Positions 34,570-42,153 of a stretch of 64,000 bases of DNA are shown here, piece by piece. This stretch comes from Haloplanus sp. CK5-1. Its GTDB lineage: Archaea; Halobacteriota; Halobacteria; Halobacteriales; Haloferacaceae. The stretch spans positions 1,550,001 to 1,614,000 of the forward strand of contig NZ_CP147505.1 in assembly GCF_037201915.1 (NCBI RefSeq), read 5' to 3'. The translations under genes and the position numbers were made by a program. The notes beneath the pieces were generated by a model. It saw nothing but the letters and a program-made list of their open reading frames with translations. It made no database searches and was not told where the DNA came from. Position 1 is the stretch's first letter; every line of letters begins with the position of its first letter.

Positions 34570-35606
34570 TGCACCTAGAGCGCAGTCGGCTGGTGGTGCT
34601 GTTGAACGCGCTGTACGATCACGGCGTCGACTCGATTCCCGTCAAACACCCCTGTGGGGCGATAGGCGAACTCGTGCGGATCGATCTGGAGGACGACGGG
34701 CGGGCCACGATCCGGTGTACACAGGGGACGATGACGTATCAGGACAACCGCGAAACGATCCCTGCAAAGTACGGCGAACCCGCCTACAACGACCTTCCGG
34801 ATGCCGAAACGTACACCCGTGCGATGGTCGCGAGCGGCCACGTCGCGCTCGACAACCGAGACGAGGTCCACGAGTTCGTTCGCCGACACGGGTACGCCGA
34901 CCTCGAAGCGGGACACGACCCCGTCGTTCTCGGACTCGATGCGAACATCGTCGCGTGGCGGCTCCCGGACGTGTTGGGTATCGATGCCGAAACCGGGGAG
35001 ACCGACGACCGCGGACGACGGCCGATCAACGGGTACGCGCTGGCGACGGGTGTCAAAGAAGAGTTGGACTGGCACTACAAGCAGTACAACACCGCGGAGT
35101 TGACCGCGGCCTTCGGCGACGAGTTCGCTCGCCTCGACGACCAGCCGGCCGGAGCCAACCGGGAGGGGCTCCTCGCCCTGTACGAGTACCGCCGCCTTCG
35201 GGCCAACCGGACCGTCGATATCCTCGACTGCGAAACCGGGGACGAAGCCATCGTCGCGGCCTACGAAGCGTTCAATCGGAACAGTCGCAAGCAGGCGGTG
35301 GTGCTCAGCAACGATTACGGATTCGTCGATCGGAGCGTCGACGTCGGCGTTCCCGCACAACACGTCGATTTCCCGGTGGACGTTCCCCGAACGGCGGCTG
35401 GCTCGTGGACACAAGCCGCGGAACTACTCTACTACCTCGCAGTCCTGTTCGGTGTCGTTCGACTGCCGAAGGTGACGCTCTATGGCGTCTGGAACGGGAA
35501 AGACGGCCGTCACTGGCAGCACGAACGGATCGATATCGACTGTTGCAGTCCGAAGATAGCACCACAGTTGGAGAGGGACCTCACTATCCTCGGGGTAACG
35601 GAGTAA
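34569..35606 (+). CDS. PIN-like nuclease paired with the CARF-like protein
   Basis: A 345-residue protein. Residues 1-115 form an N-terminal domain I do not recognise. From residue 118 the pattern fits a PIN nuclease: Asp124 in VVLGLDANIVAW, Glu164/Glu165 in GVKEELDWH, Asp225 in GDEAIVAAY, and Asp249/Asp254 in VVLSNDYGFVDRS, followed by GVPAQHVDF. These acidic residues are at the places of PIN metal ligands. A C-terminal hydrophobic segment AELLYYLAVLFGVV may be buried. With the CARF-like partner, it is plausibly a ligand-controlled RNA or DNA cutter. No cas genes or arrays are nearby. Confidence 0.68.
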   Translation: MHLERSRLVVLLNALYDHGVDSIPVKHPCGAIGELVRIDLEDDGRATIRCTQGTMTYQDNRETIPAKYGEPAYNDLPDAETYTRAMVASGHVALDNRDEVHEFVRRHGYADLEAGHDPVVLGLDANIVAWRLPDVLGIDAETGETDDRGRRPINGYALATGVKEELDWHYKQYNTAELTAAFGDEFARLDDQPAGANREGLLALYEYRRLRANRTVDILDCETGDEAIVAAYEAFNRNSRKQAVVLSNDYGFVDRSVDVGVPAQHVDFPVDVPRTAAGSWTQAAELLYYLAVLFGVVRLPKVTLYGVWNGKDGRHWQHERIDIDCCSPKIAPQLERDLTILGVTE

Positions 35607-35676
35607 CACCTGTCGCCACGCGGTGTGACGGCACAGTCAAGTGGTTCCCCACTATACTCTGCCGAGAGACCAACTA

Positions 35677-36099
35677 ATGGAGATTCCCGAACGGCTCGAA
35701 TGTCTGTTTTCGGCCTCGATCGAGGAACGGGACGACTCGTACGTGATCACCGTTCCGGAGCGTGAACTACAGATGGGTTCCCTCCAGCGAGGGGAGACGT
35801 ACCGTATCGCGGTGGTCCCCGCACACGAACCGGGCGAACCGGAGCGGAGCGAACGCGAGGACGTGGAGTCCGGGCGGGAGCGCGAAGCGCCGGAGCCACC
35901 GGTCGCGCAGGGTGATACGCGGGACGTCGAGATCGAGGACATCGGCGAACAGGGCGACGGGATCACCCGGGTCGAACGGGGCTTCGTCGTGATCGTCCCC
36001 GAGACGGAGGAGGGCGAGCGGGTCAAAATCGAGATCACGGACGTACGGCAGAACGTCGCGTTCGCCGACGTCGTCGAACGGTCGGGTCACTACGAGTAG
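35677..36099 (+). CDS. TRAM domain protein
   Basis: A 140-residue haloarchaeal TRAM protein. The N-terminus MEIPERLECLFSASIEER is the family start; a charged Glu/Arg-rich linker follows (about 50-75); the C-terminal TRAM domain is clear (DVEIEDIGEQGDGITRVERG and VVIVPETEEGERVKIEITDV). TRAM domains bind RNA and small versions act as RNA chaperones or translation regulators in archaea. An AT-rich CCACTATACTC near 35648 may include the TATA box. It lies downstream of the CARF-like/PIN-like pair on the same strand but with its own likely promoter. Confidence 0.88.
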   Translation: MEIPERLECLFSASIEERDDSYVITVPERELQMGSLQRGETYRIAVVPAHEPGEPERSEREDVESGREREAPEPPVAQGDTRDVEIEDIGEQGDGITRVERGFVVIVPETEEGERVKIEITDVRQNVAFADVVERSGHYE

Positions 36100-36400
36100 G
36101 TGGCCAGGCCGTGTCAGGAGAGCGGCGAGGGTGTTCGGACTGGGCACGTATCGCGTGTCTCGGTGCGCTGACCGTCTGACGCGGGGCGACCACCCGGACG
36201 TGCAGCAACGATATTAGCGTCGGTCCGCGAAATCCGAACCCTCCGTCGCTACCGACTGCGTACGGAACTGTTGGAACCGTTTCAGGCGACACTGCCTCGC
36301 GATTCGCCGTGGTGGGTCGCGAGTGGAATCGATCCGGGTATCCGACCGGTGCGATCTTTATACATCTGTAGGTACAACGTATATACAAGAGGCGATCGGT
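36100..36400. other. Intergenic region before the toxin-antitoxin pair
   Basis: About 300 bases with no convincing gene in either strand. The first two-thirds are GC-rich without clear structure; the last 45 bases hold the promoter/operator of the ribbon-helix-helix gene. Confidence 0.5.
36357..36386 (+). promoter_or_regulatory. Promoter and probable operator of the RHH/PIN module
   Basis: A TATA-like TTTATAC (36357-36363) is followed by the near-palindrome TGTAGGTACA (36367-36376) and the palindrome GTATATAC (36379-36386), all within 45 bases of the GTG start. Ribbon-helix-helix antitoxins usually repress their own promoter at such short palindromes. Confidence 0.55.
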
Positions 36401-36700
36401 GTGACACGAAAAGTCAACTTCAGACTCCCGGACGAACTCGTCGAGAAGGCCGACGTAGCCGCCGAAGTCTCCCACAAGAATCGGACCGAAATCATCAAAG
36501 AGGCGCTCCAGCAGTACCTCCAGGAAGTTGAGGACGACGAGAAGTTCAAGGAAGCAGTCGTCGAACTCTACCTCGACAACGAAATCGGATTCGAGACACT
36601 GAAGCAGTTTATCGGGCGGCAAGACGCCGAAAGCGTTCGAGCCTCCAAAGCACTCCTCAAACAAGGCGAGGATCTGGCCGACGAACTCGCCGAACTATAG
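36401..36700 (+). CDS. Ribbon-helix-helix antitoxin (UPF0175-like C-terminus)
   Basis: A 99-residue protein starting at GTG 36401. The strand RKVNFRLPDELVEKAD and helix NRTEIIKEALQQYLQEV form a ribbon-helix-helix DNA-binding unit; the C-terminal AVVELYLDNEIGFETLKQFIGR with ASKALLKQG resembles UPF0175 proteins, which pair with DUF3368 PIN toxins. The partner PIN gene begins 11 bases after its stop. The longer ORF to 36323 crosses the promoter and is unlikely. Base composition is lower in GC than in core genes. Confidence 0.85.
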   Translation: MTRKVNFRLPDELVEKADVAAEVSHKNRTEIIKEALQQYLQEVEDDEKFKEAVVELYLDNEIGFETLKQFIGRQDAESVRASKALLKQGEDLADELAEL

Positions 36701-36711
36701 AGGCGGTGTGA

Positions 36712-37203
36712 ATGATCGTCGCTGACACCTCCGCACTAATCTCACTCACAGCGGCCGATACACTTGACCTACTTCTCGAAGAGTTCGATGTCCACACCAC
36801 TGAAACTGTCGTCGAAGAACTCGAAGATCTAGCCAGATACCAGGACTACACTGCTGAGTATGCCGACATAGTACTCAGTCAAAAAGAACGGATCACAGTC
36901 CACAGCGTCGACACACCGGAATACCAGTCCTCCCGAGTCGACGAAGGAGAAGGTAGCTGCATACAACTAACCCGAAACCAGGATAAGGACTTCCTCATCA
37001 CCGACGATCTCCGCGCACTCCCCGAACTACAGACACTCACCGAAACAAGGATCGCCATCTCACCCATCGTCCTCAAAGCACTCGTCAACCGCGGAGTACT
37101 CGACAAACAAGAAGCACTGGAACGACTGGAAAAAACAGCCGAGGAGCGGGACTGGCTGGAAGCACCGATCTACCGCAGAGCAAGGGGATTGTTTGACGAG
37201 TAG
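36712..37203 (+). CDS. PIN domain toxin (DUF3368-like, VapC-type)
   Basis: A 163-residue PIN nuclease. Catalytic acids are Asp5 (VADTSALISL), Glu35/Glu36 (VVEELEDL), Glu79/Glu80 (VDEGEGSCI) and Asp98/Asp99 (FLITDDLRAL). The DEGE and TDDLRAL patterns fit the DUF3368 group rather than classic VapC. It would cleave RNA when freed from the upstream RHH antitoxin. The reading frame is intact. The convergent IS6-type copy begins about 30 bases after its stop. Confidence 0.87.
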   Translation: MIVADTSALISLTAADTLDLLLEEFDVHTTETVVEELEDLARYQDYTAEYADIVLSQKERITVHSVDTPEYQSSRVDEGEGSCIQLTRNQDKDFLITDDLRALPELQTLTETRIAISPIVLKALVNRGVLDKQEALERLEKTAEERDWLEAPIYRRARGLFDE

Positions 37204-37232
37204 ATGGCGGGGTTGTATAGGAGATAGTACGG

Positions 37233-37923
37233 GGTCGCGTTAACTTTGGCGTGAGTTGTGCCGGACGGCGAGGGCTTTGAGCCACGATTCTGCTGTCTGC
37301 GGTTCGACATGTCTGAAACTAGTTGCGAACGATGAGGTTCGTTGTTCTATCTCCCAAAAGACACGTTCGATGGCATTCCGATTCCCGTGTGAAATCATCT
37401 GGAATCGGTACCCATCTTCGTCGAGGACGTTCACTAGATAATCGGCGTCATCGACGAGAAATTCGACGCCATCTAGCCGATATTGCCGATGCAGCTCGGT
37501 CAGAAACCATCGCGTCGTCTGTTTCGTCGTCGCTGGAAACAGCCTGAACTGCAGGATTTCGTTCGTTTGGGGATCGACGGCACCGTACAGCCAGTAGTCG
37601 TCGCCGTTGATGCGGATCACTTTCTCGTCGACCGCGAGTTGATCCGCACTCACCGTCGAAATTTGCTGTAGATCGGCCTTGTGCACCCAGTTGTGAACCG
37701 CGACGTGACTACGTTTGACTCCCAACTCATCGAGAAACTGACTGGCATCCCTTGTTGACATACCTGCGAGATGACACCGGATACCCACTTGAATCGCCCA
37801 CTCGGGAGTCCGCTTTCGCTCCACAAACGACAAGTCGATCCACTCGATACACTTGCTGAGGCGTTCGGATTCTGCCATAGACACTCAGAAATCGAACGCC
37901 TCATCCTCTAACTTAACGCGACC
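37233..37923 (-). mobile_element. IS6-type insertion sequence, copy A (691 bp)
   Basis: Bounded by 11-base inverted repeats: GGTCGCGTTAA at 37233-37243 and TTAACGCGACC at 37913-37923. It has the same length, ends and orientation as the copy at 39379-40069. No 8-base target duplication flanks it, which for IS6 elements suggests cointegrate formation or later recombination. Confidence 0.9.
37240..37878 (-). CDS. IS6-family transposase, copy A
   Basis: A 212-residue DDE transposase of the short IS6 type. An N-terminal helix-turn-helix region (STRDASQFLDELGVKRSHVAVHNW) precedes the catalytic residues: Asp in LAVDEKVI, Asp in FLVDDADYLV and Glu in AIERVFWEIEQ. The ATG at 37878 is used; a GTG two codons upstream is possible. 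It differs from copy B at 12 of 212 residues by my count, most of them at the N-terminus. Confidence 0.93.
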   Translation of the reverse strand: MAESERLSKCIEWIDLSFVERKRTPEWAIQVGIRCHLAGMSTRDASQFLDELGVKRSHVAVHNWVHKADLQQISTVSADQLAVDEKVIRINGDDYWLYGAVDPQTNEILQFRLFPATTKQTTRWFLTELHRQYRLDGVEFLVDDADYLVNVLDEDGYRFQMISHGNRNAIERVFWEIEQRTSSFATSFRHVEPQTAESWLKALAVRHNSRQS

Positions 37924-38009
37924 TATAAACACCTAGCACAGCTTATCAGGAGTGGATCTTCTGACATATTTCTGAATTATGTGGAGCCCACGGGTCTTCA
38001 GTTCCTGGC

Positions 38010-39005
38010 TCAATTATCGTCATTAGAGGTTCTCTCTGTGATGCCGCCTGCCTCTTCTATATCTCTCAAACCTATCTCTTCCCCATCCATCGTAGCCCCC
38101 TCTAAATCGGCCGCTCTAAAATCGGCCTCCGAAAGGTCAGCATGAGTGAAATTGGCGTCGGAAAGATCAGCTCCAGACAAATCAGCTCCTGAAAGGTCAG
38201 CATTGGTGAGGTCGGCGTTAGAGAGATCTTTCCCGGAAAGATCGGCTTCAGACAGGCTAGCCTTATAGAGGTTGACACCCTTGAGATCTACCGCTTCAGA
38301 AAACAAGATCTCAGTTGCTGTGGAGTAACCCTTGTGTGAACGAGCCTTTACACAGTCCGCAGCAATGCGAAACGCATCCATGCTTAAGCTCTCTTCGAGT
38401 TGTAGCACCTCTACGAAGTCATCACCTGCTTTTGATACTATGTTATTCAGTATCTCTTCATCCGCATTCTCACCCAACCCTACAGCAAAAAAGAATTTAG
38501 AATGGTCACAAAAACCTTCTCCGATCGCCTTCTGTGCTTCCTGCCAGATCTCACCACTAGACTGATCCGGTCGGCCGTCTGTGATAAGCCAAATCAGGGG
38601 AAGTCTGTAGGCGAGTTCTGTTCCGTGCAGATAGTGCTCATATTCTTCTAATTTTTTAATCCCTTTAATTATCGCTTTACACATTGGGGTACTTCCTCTT
38701 GCAGAGAATGTTGGCGGGCTTGACTCTATCCACGTCTCTTTAATTGGTCGGAAATCCTGTTCTGTTTTCACCCTGCCACCGAAAGTCACTAGTGACACGT
38801 CCACACTTTCGTGTGCTAAAAGGTCTTCAGACACCTGCTCAGTGAATATTTCTAATCCTTCGTTCAATAAATCTATCACTCGTCGTCTATTGCCATCCTC
38901 TGTTTCAATTCTTCGTCTTTTTGCTCCAGACACGTCTATCAAGAACAAAACCGGTACGCGTGCGACCTGACGGTTGACTGTGTCTAATTCATTTTCTTCA
39001 GTCAT
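38010..39005 (-). CDS. VWA domain protein with C-terminal pentapeptide repeats
   Basis: A 331-residue protein. Residues about 17-215 form a von Willebrand A domain: VLFLIDVSGA gives Asp24-x-Ser26-x-Ala28, with the third metal-site residue (normally Ser) replaced by Ala; Thr106 in GSTPM and Asp143 in ITDGRPD are present. Residues 239-306 are about 13 pentapeptide repeats (ADLSG, ADLTN, ANFTH), which fold as a right-handed beta-helix. The VWA part resembles TerY-type proteins of stress/conflict systems. The gene is AT-rich compared with the rest of the window and is bracketed by two IS6-type copies. The ATG at 39005 is chosen; the ORF's first codon upstream is TTG. Confidence 0.85.
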   Translation of the reverse strand: MTEENELDTVNRQVARVPVLFLIDVSGAKRRRIETEDGNRRRVIDLLNEGLEIFTEQVSEDLLAHESVDVSLVTFGGRVKTEQDFRPIKETWIESSPPTFSARGSTPMCKAIIKGIKKLEEYEHYLHGTELAYRLPLIWLITDGRPDQSSGEIWQEAQKAIGEGFCDHSKFFFAVGLGENADEEILNNIVSKAGDDFVEVLQLEESLSMDAFRIAADCVKARSHKGYSTATEILFSEAVDLKGVNLYKASLSEADLSGKDLSNADLTNADLSGADLSGADLSDANFTHADLSEADFRAADLEGATMDGEEIGLRDIEEAGGITERTSNDDN

Positions 39006-39059
39006 TTTTACTTGGTCCAATTTGATGGATTGATCTCTTGATTGCTTGCTACTGGTTTA

Positions 39060-39378
39060 CTAGATTTGTCGAAGAGAAGCTTCGACAGGGCTGGACAATC
39101 CTTCCCCTTGGGTATGTTCTATTGTAACGTTCGAAATTATATGGAATAGTTCTCTTATATTCCCATATCGATGTCTGAAGACCGCTACAGTCTCGTCATC
39201 TGCTTCTGTGACTAGTTTGTTAAGGCCTTCCATTGCAGCACCCCTGTGAGAGCCCCCCAATCCAACTGCAAAAAAGAACACATCACGCTCCTCGGTCCCC
39301 TTTTTAATAGCTCTCTGCGCTATTTCCCACTCCTCCTCGGAGCCAGTTAGCGGTTCACTCTCATGCAGAAGCCAAACC
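39060..39378 (-). pseudogene. VWA protein truncated by IS6 copy B
   Basis: The C-terminal half of a VWA domain (ESEPLTGSEEEWEIAQRAIKKG, FFFAVGLGG, ELFHIISNV) that lines up with residues about 138-220 of the neighbouring VWA protein. The N-terminal half, with the first metal-site motifs, is missing; the break is exactly at the end of IS6 copy B. The frame continues into the IS, where an outward ORF (from 39431) would add an 18-residue leader (MAQSPRRPAQLTPKLTRP) and produce a hybrid. It has no pentapeptide repeats. Confidence 0.8.
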
Positions 39379-40069
39379 GGTCGCGTTAACTTTGGCGTGA
39401 GTTGTGCCGGACGGCGAGGGCTTTGAGCCACGATTCTGCTGTCTGCGGTTCGACATGGCTGAAACTAGTTGCGAACGATGAGGTTCGTCGTTCTATCTCC
39501 CAAAAGACACGTTCGATGGCATTCCGATTCCCGTGTGAAATCATCTGGAATCGGTACCCGTCTTCGTCGAGGACGTTCACTAGATAATCGGCGTCATCGA
39601 CGAGAAATTCGACGCCATCTAGCCGATATCGTCGATGAAGCTCGGTCAGAAACCATCGCGTCGTCTGTTTCGTCGTCGCTGGAAACAGCCTGAAATGCAG
39701 GATTTCGTTCGTTTGGGGATCGACGGCACCGTACAGCCAGTAGTCGTCACCGTTGATGCGGATCACTTTCTCGTCGACCGCGAGTTGATCCGCACTCACC
39801 GTCGAAACCGGCTGTAGCTCGGCCTTGTGCACCCAGTTGTGAACCGCGACGTGACTACGTTTGACTCCCAACTCATCGAGAAACTGACTGGCATCCCTTG
39901 TTGACATACCTGCGAGATGACACCGGATACCCACTTGAATCGCCCACTCGGGAGTCCGCTTTCGCTCCACAAACGACAAGTCGATCCACTCGATACATCC
40001 GTTGAGGCGGTCGAATTCTGGCATAAGCACTCAGAACTCGTCCGCCTCATCCTCTAACTTAACGCGACC
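39379..40069 (-). mobile_element. IS6-type insertion sequence, copy B (691 bp)
   Basis: Ends GGTCGCGTTAA (39379-39389) and TTAACGCGACC (40059-40069), identical to copy A. Its low-coordinate end interrupts a VWA gene; its other end lies 48 bases before the DHH phosphoesterase gene. No 8-base target duplication is visible. Confidence 0.9.
39386..40024 (-). CDS. IS6-family transposase, copy B
   Basis: A 212-residue DDE transposase with the same catalytic residues as copy A (LAVDEKVI, FLVDDADYLV, AIERVFWEIE). Both copies are full-length, so either could supply activity. The N-terminal residues (PEFDRLNGCIEW versus AESERLSKCIEW) hold half of the differences, which suggests that the two copies arrived separately or have diverged by recombination rather than arising from a very recent duplication. 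Confidence 0.93.
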   Translation of the reverse strand: MPEFDRLNGCIEWIDLSFVERKRTPEWAIQVGIRCHLAGMSTRDASQFLDELGVKRSHVAVHNWVHKAELQPVSTVSADQLAVDEKVIRINGDDYWLYGAVDPQTNEILHFRLFPATTKQTTRWFLTELHRRYRLDGVEFLVDDADYLVNVLDEDGYRFQMISHGNRNAIERVFWEIERRTSSFATSFSHVEPQTAESWLKALAVRHNSRQS

Positions 40070-40117
40070 GCAACGACGTGCCACAGGTTTTTCTCCCGGT
40101 GGATCGAGTGCCCGTCT

Positions 40118-41095
40118 ATGCCCACCCCTGAAGACGTCTCGGAGGCGTTCGACGAGTGCGCCACGTCCCTGATCGTCGCTCACGCGCAGGCCGATCTGGA
40201 CGCACTCGGTTCGGCCGTCGGACTGGGAGAGTCACTCGACGGCGACACTCGGATCGTGGTCCCGAATGGGGTGGGGACGCGGGCACGGCGACTCGAACGC
40301 GGGTTCGACGTGGAACTGGAGGAACCAAGCGACGTGGACCCCTCGGCGGCGGACCGTATCGTCGTGGTCGATACGTCGTCGTCCGATCGCATCGACCCGC
40401 TCTCGCTGGAGGGAGTCACCGGAACGGTGGTGGTCGTCGACCACCACCACCCAGGTGATCTCTTGGACGGTGCGACGGCGACGTACGTCGACACGGACGC
40501 GGGAGCCACTGCGGCGTTGGTCGCCCGGATCATCGCGGCCTCGGACGCCGACCCGACGCCGACCGCAGCCGTCGCGCTCGCTGCGGGTCTGATCGACGAC
40601 ACGGACTCCCTCACCACGGCGACACCCGCGGAGTTTGCCCTGCTAGGGGAGTTGCTGGAGGTCGCAGGGGACCGTGCGAAAGCGCTCCCGAAGCTACTGC
40701 GACGCGAGCCGTCGTTCGGGGAGCGCGTCGCCAAGGCGAAAGCCGTCGTTCGGTCGACCGGGTACCGTGCCGACGAGACGCTCGTACTGCTCACGGAGGT
40801 CGGTGGTGAGCAATCGGCAGCCGCTCGGACACTGCGGGACGCGGGGGCGGACGTCGCACTCGTCGTCTCGGACCGTGGCTCGCGGGTCTGGCTCATCGGA
40901 CGGGCGGAACCGGACGCGGTCCACCTTCCGGAGCACGTCTTCGACCCACTCGTCGAACGGTTCGGCGGTCACGGCGGCGGCCACGCGGAGGCCGGTGTCG
41001 CGAAGTTCGACACTGGGACACCATCGGAGATCAGAGCGGCGACGCTGTCACGCCTCGAAACGGTGCTCGGGAGTCGGTTGTCGGAGCTCTCCTGA
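40118..41095 (+). CDS. DHH/DHHA1 phosphoesterase (NrnA-like)
   Basis: A 325-residue phosphoesterase with an intact active site: HAQADLDALGS (His22, Asp26, Asp28), VVDTSSSD (Asp85) and VVDHHHPG (Asp108-His109-His110), plus the DHHA1 substrate motif GGHGGGHAEAG near residue 285. Such enzymes remove nucleotides from short oligoribonucleotides, cyclic-dinucleotide products or phosphoadenosine phosphate. Unlike the degenerate RecJ-like protein at 3 kb, all metal ligands are present. The substrate is not known. It is the first gene after the transposon-like unit and is chromosomal in base composition. Confidence 0.9.
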   Translation: MPTPEDVSEAFDECATSLIVAHAQADLDALGSAVGLGESLDGDTRIVVPNGVGTRARRLERGFDVELEEPSDVDPSAADRIVVVDTSSSDRIDPLSLEGVTGTVVVVDHHHPGDLLDGATATYVDTDAGATAALVARIIAASDADPTPTAAVALAAGLIDDTDSLTTATPAEFALLGELLEVAGDRAKALPKLLRREPSFGERVAKAKAVVRSTGYRADETLVLLTEVGGEQSAAARTLRDAGADVALVVSDRGSRVWLIGRAEPDAVHLPEHVFDPLVERFGGHGGGHAEAGVAKFDTGTPSEIRAATLSRLETVLGSRLSELS

Positions 41096-41493
41096 CCGGA
41101 GCGACCGTCCGGTCCTCACGCCGTCGTTTCGCGGCGCCTCCAGCAGGTGGCCGCGGGTGCCGGGGCGGGCGGGTCGTTCGCGTCGACACAGTGGGGCGAC
41201 CGGACACAGGACGGACGCCCTCCGCAGTCACGAGCGTCGATCGTCCGGGCGAGCAGCGGTCCGATGCGCTCGTATCCACCTCGCGCGAGGCCGTCGCCTG
41301 GCTCCGGTCCCGGGGTCGGTGTCGGAGACGCGCGCGCCGGCCCGCGACGAGTCCACGCTCGTCATCCGGACGACGCGGATACGCCAGTCGCGGCCCCCTA
41401 CCGTTTTGGGGTCGACAGCCGACCAGTCCGCATGGACCGACCGGCCGTCAGCCCCGTGACCGCCCGCCCACCACGCTCCGCAGACCCGATCCG
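41096..41493. other. Gene-poor spacer before the DUF123 gene
   Basis: About 400 bases, very GC-rich, with several overlapping open frames but none with protein-like composition in my reading (they are Arg/Ser/Pro-rich shadows). A short ORF from ATG 41432 (21 codons) is not credible. A CCTACCGTTTTGG stretch near 41398 may be a weak promoter for the downstream gene. Confidence 0.4.
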
Positions 41494-41904
41494 ATGACCG
41501 GTGGCACGTACACGCTGTGTCTCGAACTGTCCCGCGCGGTCGACATCGAGGTCGGGGCCCTGGGCGTCCACCGGTTCCCCCCGGGTGCGTACGCCTACAC
41601 CGGGAGCGCCCTCGGGAGCGGCGGCTTCGCCCGCGTCGACCGCCACCGTCGGATCGCGACCGGCGAGGACGACACCCGCCACTGGCACGTCGACTACCTC
41701 ACCGGCCACCCCGAAACCGACTTCGTCACCGTCGTCACGTCCGACGGCGTCGACGCCGAGTGTCGGATCGCACGGCGACTGCCGGACGGGCCGGTTCCGG
41801 GCTTCGGCGCGTCGGACTGCGACTGTCGGTCACACCTCGCGGCGGCCGACCGGGTCGCGACGCTGCTCGACGCCGTCGAGTCGGCACACGCGGCGGAGAA
41901 CTGA
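41494..41904 (+). CDS. DUF123 (GIY-YIG-like) family protein
   Basis: A 136-residue protein. Family pattern: TYTLCLELSRAVDIEVGALG, the GxYAYTGSALG block (FPPGAYAYTGSALGSGG), RVDRHRR, HWHVDYL and a Cys-rich end GASDCDCRSHL. DUF123 is related to GIY-YIG nucleases and in other archaea is sometimes fused to endonuclease III; the activity of the standalone form is not established. Start at ATG 41494; the upstream open frame is not conserved. Confidence 0.87.
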   Translation: MTGGTYTLCLELSRAVDIEVGALGVHRFPPGAYAYTGSALGSGGFARVDRHRRIATGEDDTRHWHVDYLTGHPETDFVTVVTSDGVDAECRIARRLPDGPVPGFGASDCDCRSHLAAADRVATLLDAVESAHAAEN

Positions 41905-42088
41905 GCGGGTCGTCGTAACCGGGAACACCCGACACCCGCCAAGCGACGAGCGTCGGGCATCGGACTCCGTGGCGGCCCCGGGTACGCCGCCACGATACCG
42001 TGTTGTCAGAGGCACCCCGGCAGCACCGTCCACGCAACCCACCAATTTGATGTTACCTGCCGTGCAATTCCTCACCGATTGAGAAATG

Positions 42089-42099
42089 ATATATAAAAG
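42089..42099 (+). promoter_or_regulatory. TATA box of the HTH regulator gene
   Basis: ATATATAAAAG is a near-consensus haloarchaeal TATA box in an AT-rich stretch, 55-65 bases before the ATG at 42154. Confidence 0.65.
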
Positions 42100-42153
42100 C
42101 GTCGGTGAACGTGGTCTGAACCGCTCGGAGCGTTGGCGAACGACCGACGACGG

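Larger units (their letters stand above)
37233..40069. mobile_element. Composite-transposon-like unit: two IS6 copies in direct orientation around VWA genes
   Basis: Two 691-base IS6-type copies in the same orientation border about 1.45 kb of low-GC DNA with one intact VWA-pentapeptide gene and one truncated VWA gene. IS6 elements move cargo in this way (translocatable units). The outermost flanks do not show an 8-base duplication, so transposition as one unit is not proven; sequential insertions or recombination are possible. Confidence 0.65.

Noticed and set aside
33820-40117. CRISPR array or cas genes near the CARF-like gene
   Set aside because: No regularly spaced repeats of 25-40 bases are seen and no protein resembles Cas1, Cas10 or other Cas proteins.
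41031-41279. Minus-strand ORF in the spacer before DUF123
   Set aside because: Composition (Arg/Thr/Pro/Ser) and overlap with the DHH gene indicate a shadow frame.
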